From assembly GCA_004134985.1 (NCBI GenBank), contig REGQ01000034.1:1-60565 (forward strand): a stretch of 60,565 nucleotides of DNA, given 5' to 3'. The notes below the pieces were generated by a model that made no database searches, was not told where the DNA came from, and saw only the letters and a list, made by a program, of their open reading frames with translations. The position numbers and the translations under genes were made by a program. Positions 25,601-32,937 of this stretch are shown here, piece by piece (position 1 is the stretch's first letter; each line of letters starts with the position of its first letter). This DNA comes from Paenibacillaceae bacterium (lineage in GTDB: Bacteria; Bacillota; Bacilli; Paenibacillales; Paenibacillaceae).

Positions 25601-25851
25601 GCCCCGCTGCCTGTCTGAAACAAAAATTGAATTTCCGCCCGCCACACCTGATCTGCCGGCAAGTTACGGGAACGAAGCCCTTCCAGATCAACCTTCGGGG
25701 AAGCGAGCACCGCCCCCATGCAGAAGGTAATCGTCGATTTGCCCGACCCGTTCGCTCCTGCAATCAGCACATGCTCCATCGCTTCGCCAAACGCAAGACG
25801 GGTGTCCTTAAAATCACGTATGCCGCTGAACGCCAATTCATAGGGAATCAT
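22618..25851 (-). CDS. SMC-like ATPase (MukB/MksB/JetC type)
   Basis: A 1077-residue ATPase. The N-terminal head has GANGSGKSTITF (Walker A, residues 33-40); two long Gln/Glu/Ala-rich coiled coils (about 190-480 and 640-900) flank a globular hinge near 480-640 (YTVYTMRDLLELD, VNGRGFVPATDLY). The C-terminal head has the ABC signature VSGGEESLSSLLYAL and Walker B SYIILDEFDSALDE. The start overlaps the upstream gene's stop as ATGA. Such proteins extrude DNA loops; in Wadjet they bring plasmid DNA to the JetD nuclease, in MukBEF/MksB they organise chromosomes. With a kleisin-like and a kite-like gene directly upstream it forms a complete SMC core, but no JetD/MksG gene follows. Confidence 0.82.
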   Translation of the reverse strand: MIPYELAFSGIRDFKDTRLAFGEAMEHVLIAGANGSGKSTITFCMGAVLASPKVDLEGLRSRNLPADQVWRAEIQFLFQTGSGAPAKGQPAFVCFQLQLEQHPGEPLRKEFWILEGEQPGVWEQQACYTAADGMNSLKAYRDELQHTYKVDPDAYYLIWYQQDVNQFAVMRPEERFRIFSEMNGIESLQRSWEQVKEQRKEAAAELQTAESNQHLHQLHLGNWEQERDRLLSRNERRKEGLHGVLLASETLSRFCGSSNEQLCSQLADLEGRQQRAAAAWEALEQQCRQDQAACDIQRQRKQGLEQTLDSVEKRAVELRKHWHSLNEQHRQLADQLGELGEQAQGIPYSEADVRSRLEQNLQAFEAGGVKRQEAAQSAETAQAQLDQLASKLGELRYAIADDNRKLEEADRILNQYGASSALERELSQLEHQRGELRDQERELTRVIQALQEQVQALTSKEVRSRRQEKSIRHLQAAGYTVYTMRDLLELDEQTALEREDRLEAIKYTLFVNGRGFVPATDLYHVELPAIIPARALGELRALGLRIRSGLDDQAYAAAQKALWWVREMHAESHEGTFLDGATLVDSLGRRGAQEEKQWLLNARGAAMRLRRMEEELGKRTAQRQEVERQYSVCEDRWHFVRSVLHRVQDAAQVHSAVAERDLRLRDEQRERAEQMRWIEIREQAQVDAAQLDRKLAECQLRIESLSAYAEVYDRLQQESAGIHQLQQTAQLLEQARKELQHAERELEDAAAEATALDRSLEKARRRLAEKQQEADETGKELQQVQEAKREAAERQEVAEANLAAEQQFYQYWRQTLPAIIEDIQRAEPDFPVPQHWNETQARNYKEAALVQLNQACRETPDENAVENYTKVRQQFERGEQEVQAARSLLTQLNERLIAEEEKLAAKINHEVGHVHTKFAQYMAHFGFDGEVSWQMHELKQGNVKYFLHIKARKQGHRGVMEEISARGRGGRVGKGVSGGEESLSSLLYALALLKMIPAKSSYIILDEFDSALDESRKAKVFQLYASELARKMVIVSPKSHESDYAQQFGAAFVVYHDARLPQSAVIRLKRNVLANQR

Positions 25852-26531
25852 AAGGCTTCACCTGCCCCGAGATTATACCGTTTGAAAAACTTCAAAACAT
25901 CGCTCATGTTCAATTGCTGCGAATGGCTGAATTCGGCAAACCGCTTTAAATAGGTATTTGAAAACACTCTGCTGCCGATTGCCGTCAGCGCATAGGCTTC
26001 TTCCTGGCGCGGATGGTCATATCTTGCCAGTGCGCCCAGTTTAATTAGCGTGTCCAGGTTGGCGAGCATTTTCCGTCTGGCGTCCAGCGATTCATGCCCG
26101 AACGCTTCGAGCAGCCCAGTGAATAATGTAAATTCATTTTGCAGCACTTCCTGGTGGTAGAATACAAACATCAGCAGCGCCAGACTTTCAGTAGACAGCA
26201 GCTCCTTCGCCTGTTTGGCCGGAACATGGATCATCACGACCGCCCGGTCTCTTCGCTCATCATACACGAGCCGGAAGTAGCGACTGACAGCCTGATTGAC
26301 CCGCTTCAAAAAAGATGCGAACCCCTCGCTATCTTCCTGCTTCAAGCCAAGCAGCTTCACGATTTCACGGCGTGTCAACCCAAAGCTGTCGCTGCGCACC
26401 GTAGCGGAGGATGAAAACAAAATTTGCATAAAAGCATATTCCTCATCCGGACTCAGTACCGCTGTAAGCCGCTCCAGCGCCCCAAGCGGCAGGTTGTTCC
26501 CGTTCACCTGTTCCTGTTCTTCGTACAACAT
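25848..26531 (-). CDS. Kite-like subunit of the SMC complex (MukE/JetB type)
   Basis: A 227-residue protein. The ATG at 26531 is taken because GGGGAGGCG precedes it at good distance. The sequence reads as tandem winged helices: YAFMQILFSSSATVRSD, LTRREIVKLLGL, LKRVNQAVSRYFRLVY and LDTLIKLGALARYDHPRQEEAYALT, as in kite proteins that bind the kleisin middle. A DUF6063-like (Wadjet type III JetB) identity is possible from size and place, not proven. It overlaps the kleisin-like gene by 89 bases and the SMC gene by four. Confidence 0.65.
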   Translation of the reverse strand: MLYEEQEQVNGNNLPLGALERLTAVLSPDEEYAFMQILFSSSATVRSDSFGLTRREIVKLLGLKQEDSEGFASFLKRVNQAVSRYFRLVYDERRDRAVVMIHVPAKQAKELLSTESLALLMFVFYHQEVLQNEFTLFTGLLEAFGHESLDARRKMLANLDTLIKLGALARYDHPRQEEAYALTAIGSRVFSNTYLKRFAEFSHSQQLNMSDVLKFFKRYNLGAGEAL

Positions 26532-28089
26532 ATCCCGTCGCCTCCCCATTCATTAAATTCCACTCCCGCTTGTTGTCTTCAGGGTTCCGGTCCGTTTGGT
26601 TCGGAGGTTGCTCTTCGTCAGTCGGCTCCATGCTAGCGTGCTGTCCGGAGACGAGCGCAGAAACAGAAATGAGCGTATTCAGCGCATCTGCCCATTGCTC
26701 TGAACCCGCCTCCATTACCAGTTCCTCAAGCTCAAGTTCCCTCTTGTTTTCCAGCACTTCTTCCACCGCATCCGTGCGAATCAGCGAGCGGGTCAACTGC
26801 CACTGCCTCTGCCCTTCAAAAGCTCTTGCTTCCTCCTCCGACCATTCCTCTGGCTTGACGTAGACAGGTTCAGGCCGCTTGGCGATTCTCGCCGTCGAGG
26901 GAATGTAACTGTCAAGATCGCTTACTACCCGGGCAATCTGCTGGTTGGAGACCGGTGCAGCGAACTGAACCGGCACCCACATCCCGTCGAGCCGCTCGCC
27001 CTCTTCTCGATTCTGTTCCATAAAGCTTAATATTTCATGGCCGTCAGGCAGTTCCGAGCCTGGTTGCTTATGATAGGAATGCACAATATATTGCCGGATG
27101 GCCTGCAGGGAAATGGCTTGCCCAACCTCCCCTTGCTGCAGTTCAGCAAATTTCATATATTTGTTAAGCGTTCCGAGCGCGGCTTGCAAGCCTGCTGCCA
27201 TCACCGCCGCTCCTTTGCTGAGCAGAGCGGATAGGGAAGCATCCGGCGCACTTGGCGCATTCCGTGAACCTCGTGCATCTGACGCACTTGGCGCATTGAG
27301 CTCATTTGATGCTTTCGGCGCACTTGGTGCATCTGATGCCTTCGGCGTATTCGATGCTTTCGGTACATCTGGCACATTCGGCGTATTCGACACTTTCGGC
27401 ACATTCGATGTATTCGACACACTAACTGCATACTGCCTGATCCGCGCGTCCATCCGCCAGCTTAATTCTTTCATCAGCTTGACGATCAGCTGAATTTGCG
27501 GCAAAGCATAGCGGTCAGCCAGCAATTCAAGCTGCCGCTCCTGCAGCTTGTCCACCGCATCTTCCACATGGCTGATCATGCTGGCAAGCCGATTGCCCCC
27601 GCTAATGCCCTTGTCATCATACATTTCAAGCAAATCAATGTCCCTATTTGCCTGAAATAGCAATCTTGCCACTTCATCCTGCATATAATAAGCGAGTGAC
27701 TCGTTCGCCAAACGAATTAACATGTCCAGCGACCGCTTGCCAACATCCATCATCAAGAGCTTTCTTTTGGTACGCATCACCCAGCCGTGCTTCTGCAGCA
27801 CATTCAACATTCGCTCCAGCGGGACAGCCGGTTCATCGCCGTACTGCAGCAGGAAACGGTCATGCAACGCTTTTCCATCCTCCAGGGGCTCGTCCAGGCC
27901 TAGCGCTTCCCGCTGAAGCAGGTTGAACACTTTCAAACATTCCAATATTTTAAGCGGCTCTCCAAAATAATCTTTCAGTTCCGTCATGACACCTGCAAGC
28001 TTAACCAAATCATGCAGCGACTCCTTTTGCAATTGCTCCGGTGTGGCATCATCGAAAATAGAAATCATTCTTTCCGCGTTATTCCCCAT
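26443..28089 (-). CDS. Kleisin-like subunit of the SMC complex (MukF/JetA type) with a repeat insert
   Basis: A 548-residue mostly helical protein, first of the three-gene operon. The ATG at 28089 follows GAGGGG. Residues 1-230 are helical and winged-helix-like (VKLAGVMTELKDYFGEPLKI, VPLERMLNVLQKHGWVM). At about 232-295 there is a low-complexity insert built from SNxP, DxPKA and SAPxAS triplets, absent from any expected fold. The C-terminal half resumes with LNKYMKFAELQQGEVGQAI and ends in an acidic helix and an odd Gly/Thr-rich tail. The role as kleisin is inferred from position, size and order (A-B-C as in jetABC). The tail overlaps the next gene by 89 bases, unusually long. Confidence 0.6.
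   Translation of the reverse strand: MGNNAERMISIFDDATPEQLQKESLHDLVKLAGVMTELKDYFGEPLKILECLKVFNLLQREALGLDEPLEDGKALHDRFLLQYGDEPAVPLERMLNVLQKHGWVMRTKRKLLMMDVGKRSLDMLIRLANESLAYYMQDEVARLLFQANRDIDLLEMYDDKGISGGNRLASMISHVEDAVDKLQERQLELLADRYALPQIQLIVKLMKELSWRMDARIRQYAVSVSNTSNVPKVSNTPNVPDVPKASNTPKASDAPSAPKASNELNAPSASDARGSRNAPSAPDASLSALLSKGAAVMAAGLQAALGTLNKYMKFAELQQGEVGQAISLQAIRQYIVHSYHKQPGSELPDGHEILSFMEQNREEGERLDGMWVPVQFAAPVSNQQIARVVSDLDSYIPSTARIAKRPEPVYVKPEEWSEEEARAFEGQRQWQLTRSLIRTDAVEEVLENKRELELEELVMEAGSEQWADALNTLISVSALVSGQHASMEPTDEEQPPNQTDRNPEDNKREWNLMNGEATGYVVRRTGTGEREQPAAWGAGAAYSGTESG
27230..27425 (-). repeat. In-frame minisatellite in the kleisin-like gene
   Basis: Degenerate repeats of 9-15 bases such as TTCGGCGCACTTGGTGCATC and TTCGGTACATCTGGCACATT run for about 195 bases, with a three-codon period. 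They encode the Ser/Asn/Pro/Ala-rich insert of the kleisin-like protein without breaking the frame. Confidence 0.7.
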
Positions 28090-28358
28090 ACAGCTGTGCC
28101 CCCTCATCGCTTGTTGATATCGATTGTAGAAGCATTGCTATTCCTTGCTATTGGCTGTTGCCGCTCCGTAACGTATCAATCTATCCGCCCCTAATTATAT
28201 CATAATCTTATAGGTATTAAACGGGCGTATGTGCCTGCTTTTAACGGCTTATCCACGAAGAAATTCCATTTTTTTGTCGAAGCAACGCTCACCTTTTGGC
28301 TTGATGGCTAATACGATAAATGATGTATCATGACATTCGCCTAGAAAGGAGTGAACGT
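28090..28358. promoter_or_regulatory. Divergent promoter region
   Basis: This spacer between the SMC operon and the divergent ATPase gene has AT-rich tracts (for instance around 28195-28220 and 28305-28325). No clear operator or consensus promoter pair could be fixed by eye. Confidence 0.3.
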
Positions 28359-29588
28359 ATGACAGGAAGCATCACGAACTATTATGCGGGCGGCCATACT
28401 GCCCGTGGTTTTGTCAGCCTGTTGGACTCCTCATTACAGGGACTTGAGCGGGTCTATATTTTGCAAGGAGGGCCGGTGTCGTGGAAATCCGGCATCATCG
28501 AGCAGCTTGGCACGCAGGCGACCAATCTCGGGTGTGACATCTGGCTCATTCACTGCGCCTCTGACAATGCACTGGTGGAAGGCTTGATCATCCCCGGTTT
28601 GAAAATCGGCGTCGTGGACAGCACCGCCCTGAATGCGGCCAAAGGAACAATTGAAGATACGGCAGCCGAGTACGTCGATTTGGGCGCTGCCTGTGAGCCC
28701 TCGCTGCTTGGAATCCAGCAGCCGGTTATCGCCAGGCTTGAACAGGAGATTGCCGACACCTATCAGCTAGCTTATGCCGGGTTTGCGGAAGCGCTCCGTA
28801 TTCACGATGATTGGGAAGCGCTCTATATTGCCAAGATGAACTTTCGCGCAGCGGATGAACTGAGCCGGGAATTCGTCGATTTGCTGTTCGGCGAGCAGAA
28901 GCTTGGAGAACAGCGGCCTGGGGAGCACGGGGAGCTTGTGCTGGAGCTGGAAGGGCACGGGCGTGGCGAGCAGGAGCTCGGTGGGGAAGCGTTGGGCGAG
29001 CAAGTACGTGGCGAACAAAAGACAAGCGGGAAAGGACGCGTCGACCACCGCTACCTTGGAGCGGCTACACCGCTTGGCGCAGTCGACTATGTCCCGAATT
29101 TGACTGCAGGCTTGAAGCGCTACTTAATAAAAGGCAGACCCGGCTCGGGAAAATCAACGATTTTGAAAAAACTTGCAGCAGCGGGCATTGAACGCGGTTA
29201 TGATGTAGAAATTTACCACTGCGGTTTCGATCCGAACAGCCTGGATATGGTCATTGTCCGTCAATTGGGCTTTGCGATCTTTGACAGTACGGCACCCCAT
29301 GAATATTTTCCAGAACGGGATACCGATGAAATTGTGGATACGTACGAGCGGTTCATAAAACCGGGAACTGATGAAAACAACGAAGCAGCAATTCAAGATT
29401 TCAGCCAGCGCTACGCCGCCCAGATGAAAGCTTCCATTCACCAACTGGCATTAGCCAAGGAGCTGCGAGACGAGCTGGAACGAATTTATAAGCTGGCTTC
29501 AGACTCAAGAGTCGCTGACAGAATCAAGCTGCAATTGACGCAGGAATTAAACAACTTAGCCGCATCGGCCGAAGGAGCCAAGTTCTAG
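28359..29588 (+). CDS. Double P-loop ATPase (PRK06851-like)
   Basis: A 409-residue protein; the ATG at 28359 follows GAAAGGAG. Two related halves are visible. The second has a perfect Walker A, IKGRPGSGKSTILKKL, then YDVEIYHCGFDPNSLDMVIV. The first has the same layout but a degenerate loop, LQGGPVSWKSGII, followed by CDIWLIHCASDNALVEGLII. Both continue to a FDSTAPH or VDSTALN stretch. This matches the uncharacterised PRK06851 group. Between the halves a run of GEQ-, GEH- and LEG-type repeats (about residues 178-225) has been inserted. The function is unknown; a spore or coat role is sometimes guessed from distribution. It is divergent from the SMC operon. Confidence 0.65.
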   Translation: MTGSITNYYAGGHTARGFVSLLDSSLQGLERVYILQGGPVSWKSGIIEQLGTQATNLGCDIWLIHCASDNALVEGLIIPGLKIGVVDSTALNAAKGTIEDTAAEYVDLGAACEPSLLGIQQPVIARLEQEIADTYQLAYAGFAEALRIHDDWEALYIAKMNFRAADELSREFVDLLFGEQKLGEQRPGEHGELVLELEGHGRGEQELGGEALGEQVRGEQKTSGKGRVDHRYLGAATPLGAVDYVPNLTAGLKRYLIKGRPGSGKSTILKKLAAAGIERGYDVEIYHCGFDPNSLDMVIVRQLGFAIFDSTAPHEYFPERDTDEIVDTYERFIKPGTDENNEAAIQDFSQRYAAQMKASIHQLALAKELRDELERIYKLASDSRVADRIKLQLTQELNNLAASAEGAKF

Positions 29589-29738
29589 AATGGGCATGCC
29601 GCCCGGGGTGGGCACGGGCGTGCTGTCGCATACGAACGCACTATGGCGCTTGCCCATAATCCAGATACGCTTTATAAATGTACCCCAAACACTATCAACA
29701 CTAAAAAGCACTAATTGTGCCCACACGCAGCGAAGGGT

Positions 29739-29899
29739 GGCAGGGATGTTGGAAAACGAAGGGGTCGCTTTTTAAAGCCGGATTTCAACCTTATAAAAAT
29801 TAGCATAAGAAATCCGGCTTTGAATGGCGATTGAAAACACCCTGCGAACCCGCAGCAGCACATCCGAGTCTCGTCAAGCATTGATTTTTAGGTAGAGCC
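29739..29899 (+). repeat. Dispersed repeat, copy 1 (about 160 bp)
   Basis: This copy and the one at 47584-47741 share, in order: GCAGGGATGTTGGAAAA, CGAAG.GGTCGCTT, the stem AAAGCCGGATTT ... AAATCCGGCTTT, a GGCGATT.AAAACACC block, CCTGCGAACCCGCAGCAGCA and CGTCAAGC.TTGATTTTTAGG. It contains no ORF. It fills most of the 29589-29965 gap; nothing else was seen there. Confidence 0.75.
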
Positions 29900-29965
29900 T
29901 TTATAACATTACTAAATTTGGTAGACGGTCTGTGTTTCACAACTTTCATTTCAGGTTCACTAGTA

Positions 29966-30898
29966 CTATTCTTGTATATATGAACTTATTTCATTTAATA
30001 ATTTTTTATCATCCACAGGTATTACACTGTTTTTTGAAGATTGTGTGTAGATGATTGAATCCTCGCCAACTTTGTTTATCATTACAACATATTTTCCACT
30101 TACTTCAACACTTCCTTTTAAGAAGGTAACTAATATCTTACCATCTTCACCTTTCTCCAAGGAATCACCTTTGATAATATCTGATACATCACACGTATAA
30201 GTGTTTCCATTATGCACTAAGCCTTCAACTTTTAAATCTTCAATAGTTACTTCCAAAACCAGATCTGCTTCTGAGACGATTGTTTTCATATCATCAGATT
30301 CAGTATATGAAGCTCCTTCCTTATCTGGTGTAAAAATGTTTTTACTTGAATTTTTTATGCCTTTGACATAATTGTTAATTTTATCATTACTATTAAGTGT
30401 ATCTTCATCTTTGACGGCAATAGACTGTTCATACATAGTGCTTCCTTGAATATTTTTAAGAGGTATAAATATATTTGTTACTAGCATATAACGAACATGC
30501 TCATAGAAAAGAGAATCATTCTTTTCCATGATAAGCAGATATTCATCTCCTATTATATATTTATCATTACCTATGTTGTATGTGAAATCAGTCTCCTCTA
30601 CATGTGATGTTCCTTTCATAGAAAATATATAGATATTTGTTTCCGGCACATCTCCATATAATACTTCTTTTATTTTAAATTCGTACTCAACAAAATCACC
30701 CTTGTCAAGATAGGCTATAAATTCTGCGTTTACTGCAACTTCACTAATTTCGATAGCCTCTTCAAAAGATATAAATTCCTCTTCTGATTCTATGGTATTT
30801 GAGCTCGTACCAATATCATTATTTTTCGTGCAACCAACATTGATTATCATAACGAATATAACAATAACTATGCTAACTTTTTTCAATATCTCTCTCAT
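29966..30898 (-). CDS. AT-rich lipoprotein, two related halves, function unknown
   Basis: A 310-residue predicted lipoprotein: MREILKKVSIVIVIFVMI and the lipobox NVGC. The mature part seems to repeat one beta-rich module: EFIAYLDKGDFVEYEFKIKE with DEYLLIMEKNDSLFYEH in the first half, and LVLEVTIEDLKVEGLVHNGN with GKYVVMINKVGEDSIIYTQS in the second, each followed by a short VIPVD/IPLKN segment. I do not recognise a family. Base composition is clearly lower in GC than the neighbours, and transposase relics follow, so it was probably acquired by transfer. Confidence 0.7.
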   Translation of the reverse strand: MREILKKVSIVIVIFVMIINVGCTKNNDIGTSSNTIESEEEFISFEEAIEISEVAVNAEFIAYLDKGDFVEYEFKIKEVLYGDVPETNIYIFSMKGTSHVEETDFTYNIGNDKYIIGDEYLLIMEKNDSLFYEHVRYMLVTNIFIPLKNIQGSTMYEQSIAVKDEDTLNSNDKINNYVKGIKNSSKNIFTPDKEGASYTESDDMKTIVSEADLVLEVTIEDLKVEGLVHNGNTYTCDVSDIIKGDSLEKGEDGKILVTFLKGSVEVSGKYVVMINKVGEDSIIYTQSSKNSVIPVDDKKLLNEISSYIQE

Positions 30899-30969
30899 AA
30901 TTCTTCATCCTTTCATTAATAAACTTGAGATAAATGTCTTTTATCACGAGTAGTTAATTCAGTTCACTT

Positions 30970-31150
30970 GATCCAGTTGAATACATAATATCTGTGGATG
31001 TAGAAGAGCCTTCATCAACCATAGCGTTGGTCCAGCGGCAGCGATAGTAATTGACGATCTCTTGCCGCCAGTTTCGAATGATTTTCAGGCAAGCGCTACA
31101 GCCGGATGCCGCAAGTGTTCCCCTTGCTCGAGCCAGCGGTCTAACCAAAG
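30970..31150 (-). pseudogene. Transposase C-terminal relic (ISL3-like)
   Basis: On the minus strand the stretch LKIIRNWRQEIVNYYRCRWT NAMV recalls the C-terminal part of ISL3-family transposases (a NWRQEI..Y...R.TNA pattern). No start, catalytic core or ends remain. It lies beside the AT-rich lipoprotein gene. Confidence 0.5.
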
Positions 31151-31289
31151 GTTTCACGTTTCGTTTCACCACCCCCATATTTATGTATTCAATGGGATTA
31201 TATCCCATAAATCTAAAAAAAGTATAGGTTTATTATAAAATTTTCAGTATTTTTTATCCCTGAATCCGTGAAACCACTGTGGTAAAAGA

Positions 31290-31490
31290 TCAGAAAAAAG
31301 CCCTATGGTGAAGTGAAATAGAGGAAAGGAAAGATTTCCCGGAATAACCCAACTTCACCTTGGAGGTGCAACCATGAATCCCGTACGTTTCCAATTGGAT
31401 CAATCGCTGGAGCAACTTACCACCCATTCCGGCCTTGCGGCTCGTTGGCCTGCTCTTGTCCCATACTCCTATTGCCAAACGCTAGTTATT
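31290..31490 (+). pseudogene. Transposase N-terminal relic (IS1380-like)
   Basis: From an ATG at 31374, preceded by TTGGAGG, the plus strand reads MNPVRFQLDQSLEQLTTHSG, then a frameshift leads to LVGLLLSHTPIAKR before the reading ends. This start resembles IS1380-family transposases. The rest of the gene is missing. The 31209-31636 stretch otherwise holds only AT-rich DNA and the palindrome TTGCATATGCAA near 31535. Confidence 0.5.
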
Positions 31491-31636
31491 ATATTGGTAC
31501 GATGATTGAATCATGATATAGATTGTATCTATTGCATATGCAATAGATTTAAATTTCATTTATTCCTCCAGAATGTCTATACTAAATGGTAGTTAGGTCA
31601 CAGCAAATTACTTCATTGCTTGGAGGGTTTATATAT

Positions 31637-32692
31637 ATGGCTGGAAATACGTTTGGCGATGCATTCAAAATTACAACGTTCGGCGAGTCGCACGGAGAAG
31701 CAGTTGGCGTGATTATTGACGGAGTTACGCCTGGCATTGAAATCGATGCGGCATACATTCAAGTACAGATGGACCGCAGAAAGCCGGGCCAGTCTTCCGT
31801 TACTTCTCCCCGCAAGGAATATGACCTGGTCAGCATTCTCTCAGGAGTGTTCGAGGGGAAAACGACGGGCACGCCGCTGTTTGTTATTTTGTACAATAAA
31901 GACATGCAGCCGACAGCTTATGACGATATCCGGCTCGCTTTTCGTCCCGGACACGCCGATTACACCTACCTTGCCAAATACGGCATTCGCGACTACCGCG
32001 GCAGCGGCCGTGCTTCTGGCAGAGAAACCGCTGGCCGAGTTGCCGGAGGAGCAGTAGCTAGAAAGCTGCTTGAGCGCAGAGGAGTGAGCGTCGTCGCTTA
32101 CACCAAAGAGATCGGCGGGATTGCGTGCGAACAATTTGTGGAAAGCGAGATTGAAAACAACACGGTGCGTGCCTGTGACCCGCAAGCTGCCGTACGGATG
32201 GTTGCTATGGTTGAGGATTTGGCGGCCCGCGGCGACAGCTGCGGAGGGATTGTCGAATGCCGTGTGCGCGGCGTGCTTCCTGGTCTTGGCGAACCTGTGT
32301 TTGATAAGCTGGACGCCGAGTTGGCCAAAGCGATGTTGTCCATCGGCGCGATTAAGGGAATCGAATTCGGGGAAGGCTTCGCCGCAGCGCGCATGCTTGG
32401 CAGCGAGCACAATGATGGCATGAACAAGGACGGTTTTATTACCAATCATGCCGGGGGAATTATTGGGGGAATCAGCACAGGGGAGGAAATTGTTTTTAGA
32501 GTAGCGGTTAAGCCGACGTCATCGATTTCCCTCCCTCAGCAAACCTTGAATACAAAAGGCGAAGAACAGGAAATTGTCACAATTGGCCGGCATGACCCTT
32601 GCATTTGCCCGCGTGTCGTCCCCGTGGTGGAAGCGATGGTCTGCCTCGTGCTTGAAGACCACTACAAACGACATGCTGCTATGCACGGTTAA
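31637..32692 (+). CDS. aroC: Chorismate synthase
   Basis: A 351-residue enzyme that turns 5-enolpyruvylshikimate 3-phosphate into chorismate with reduced FMN. The ATG at 31637 has TTGGAGGG upstream. Family motifs: FGESHGEAVGVIIDG at residue 12, DRRKPGQSSVTSPRKE, the FMN-binding stretch RPGHADYTYLAKYGIRDYRG then SGRASGRETAGRVAGGAVA, and EFGEGFAAARMLGSEHND. The form resembles the shorter Gram-negative type more than the 390-residue form usual in Bacillus. It stands alone, next to transposase relics, so it may be a second, acquired copy. Confidence 0.92.
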   Translation: MAGNTFGDAFKITTFGESHGEAVGVIIDGVTPGIEIDAAYIQVQMDRRKPGQSSVTSPRKEYDLVSILSGVFEGKTTGTPLFVILYNKDMQPTAYDDIRLAFRPGHADYTYLAKYGIRDYRGSGRASGRETAGRVAGGAVARKLLERRGVSVVAYTKEIGGIACEQFVESEIENNTVRACDPQAAVRMVAMVEDLAARGDSCGGIVECRVRGVLPGLGEPVFDKLDAELAKAMLSIGAIKGIEFGEGFAAARMLGSEHNDGMNKDGFITNHAGGIIGGISTGEEIVFRVAVKPTSSISLPQQTLNTKGEEQEIVTIGRHDPCICPRVVPVVEAMVCLVLEDHYKRHAAMHG

Positions 32693-32890
32693 CCGGTGCA
32701 GAGGAGCAGCAGTGCGCGCTGCATGCCTGACGCCGCAAAGCTAGCACATGGCGCAGTACAGTTGACACAGCACAGCTAGCCCAACCGCCCAGCACATGCA
32801 TCACTGACTGAACAGGCACGCTGCGCTCATTCAAGCGCCGCTCTCTGCTCGCCCAATTCAGCCAGCGCCGCTGCCCGCGCAGCCGACACA

Positions 32891-32937
32891 AACAATCCAG
32901 CCCGCTCAGGCAGTTGCTTGAGCGGGCTGGATTGTTT
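32891..32937. terminator. Bidirectional terminator between aroC and the helicase gene
   Basis: AACAATCCAGCCCGCTCA (32891-32908) and its complement TGAGCGGGCTGGATTGTT (32919-32936) make an 18-bp perfect stem with a ten-base loop and A/T-rich ends, placed between convergent genes. The DNA from 32693 to 32890 holds nothing else recognisable. Confidence 0.8.

Noticed and set aside
31490-31636. T-box or other riboswitch before aroC
   Set aside because: The space is too short, and no specifier or antiterminator pattern is visible; only a small palindrome is present.
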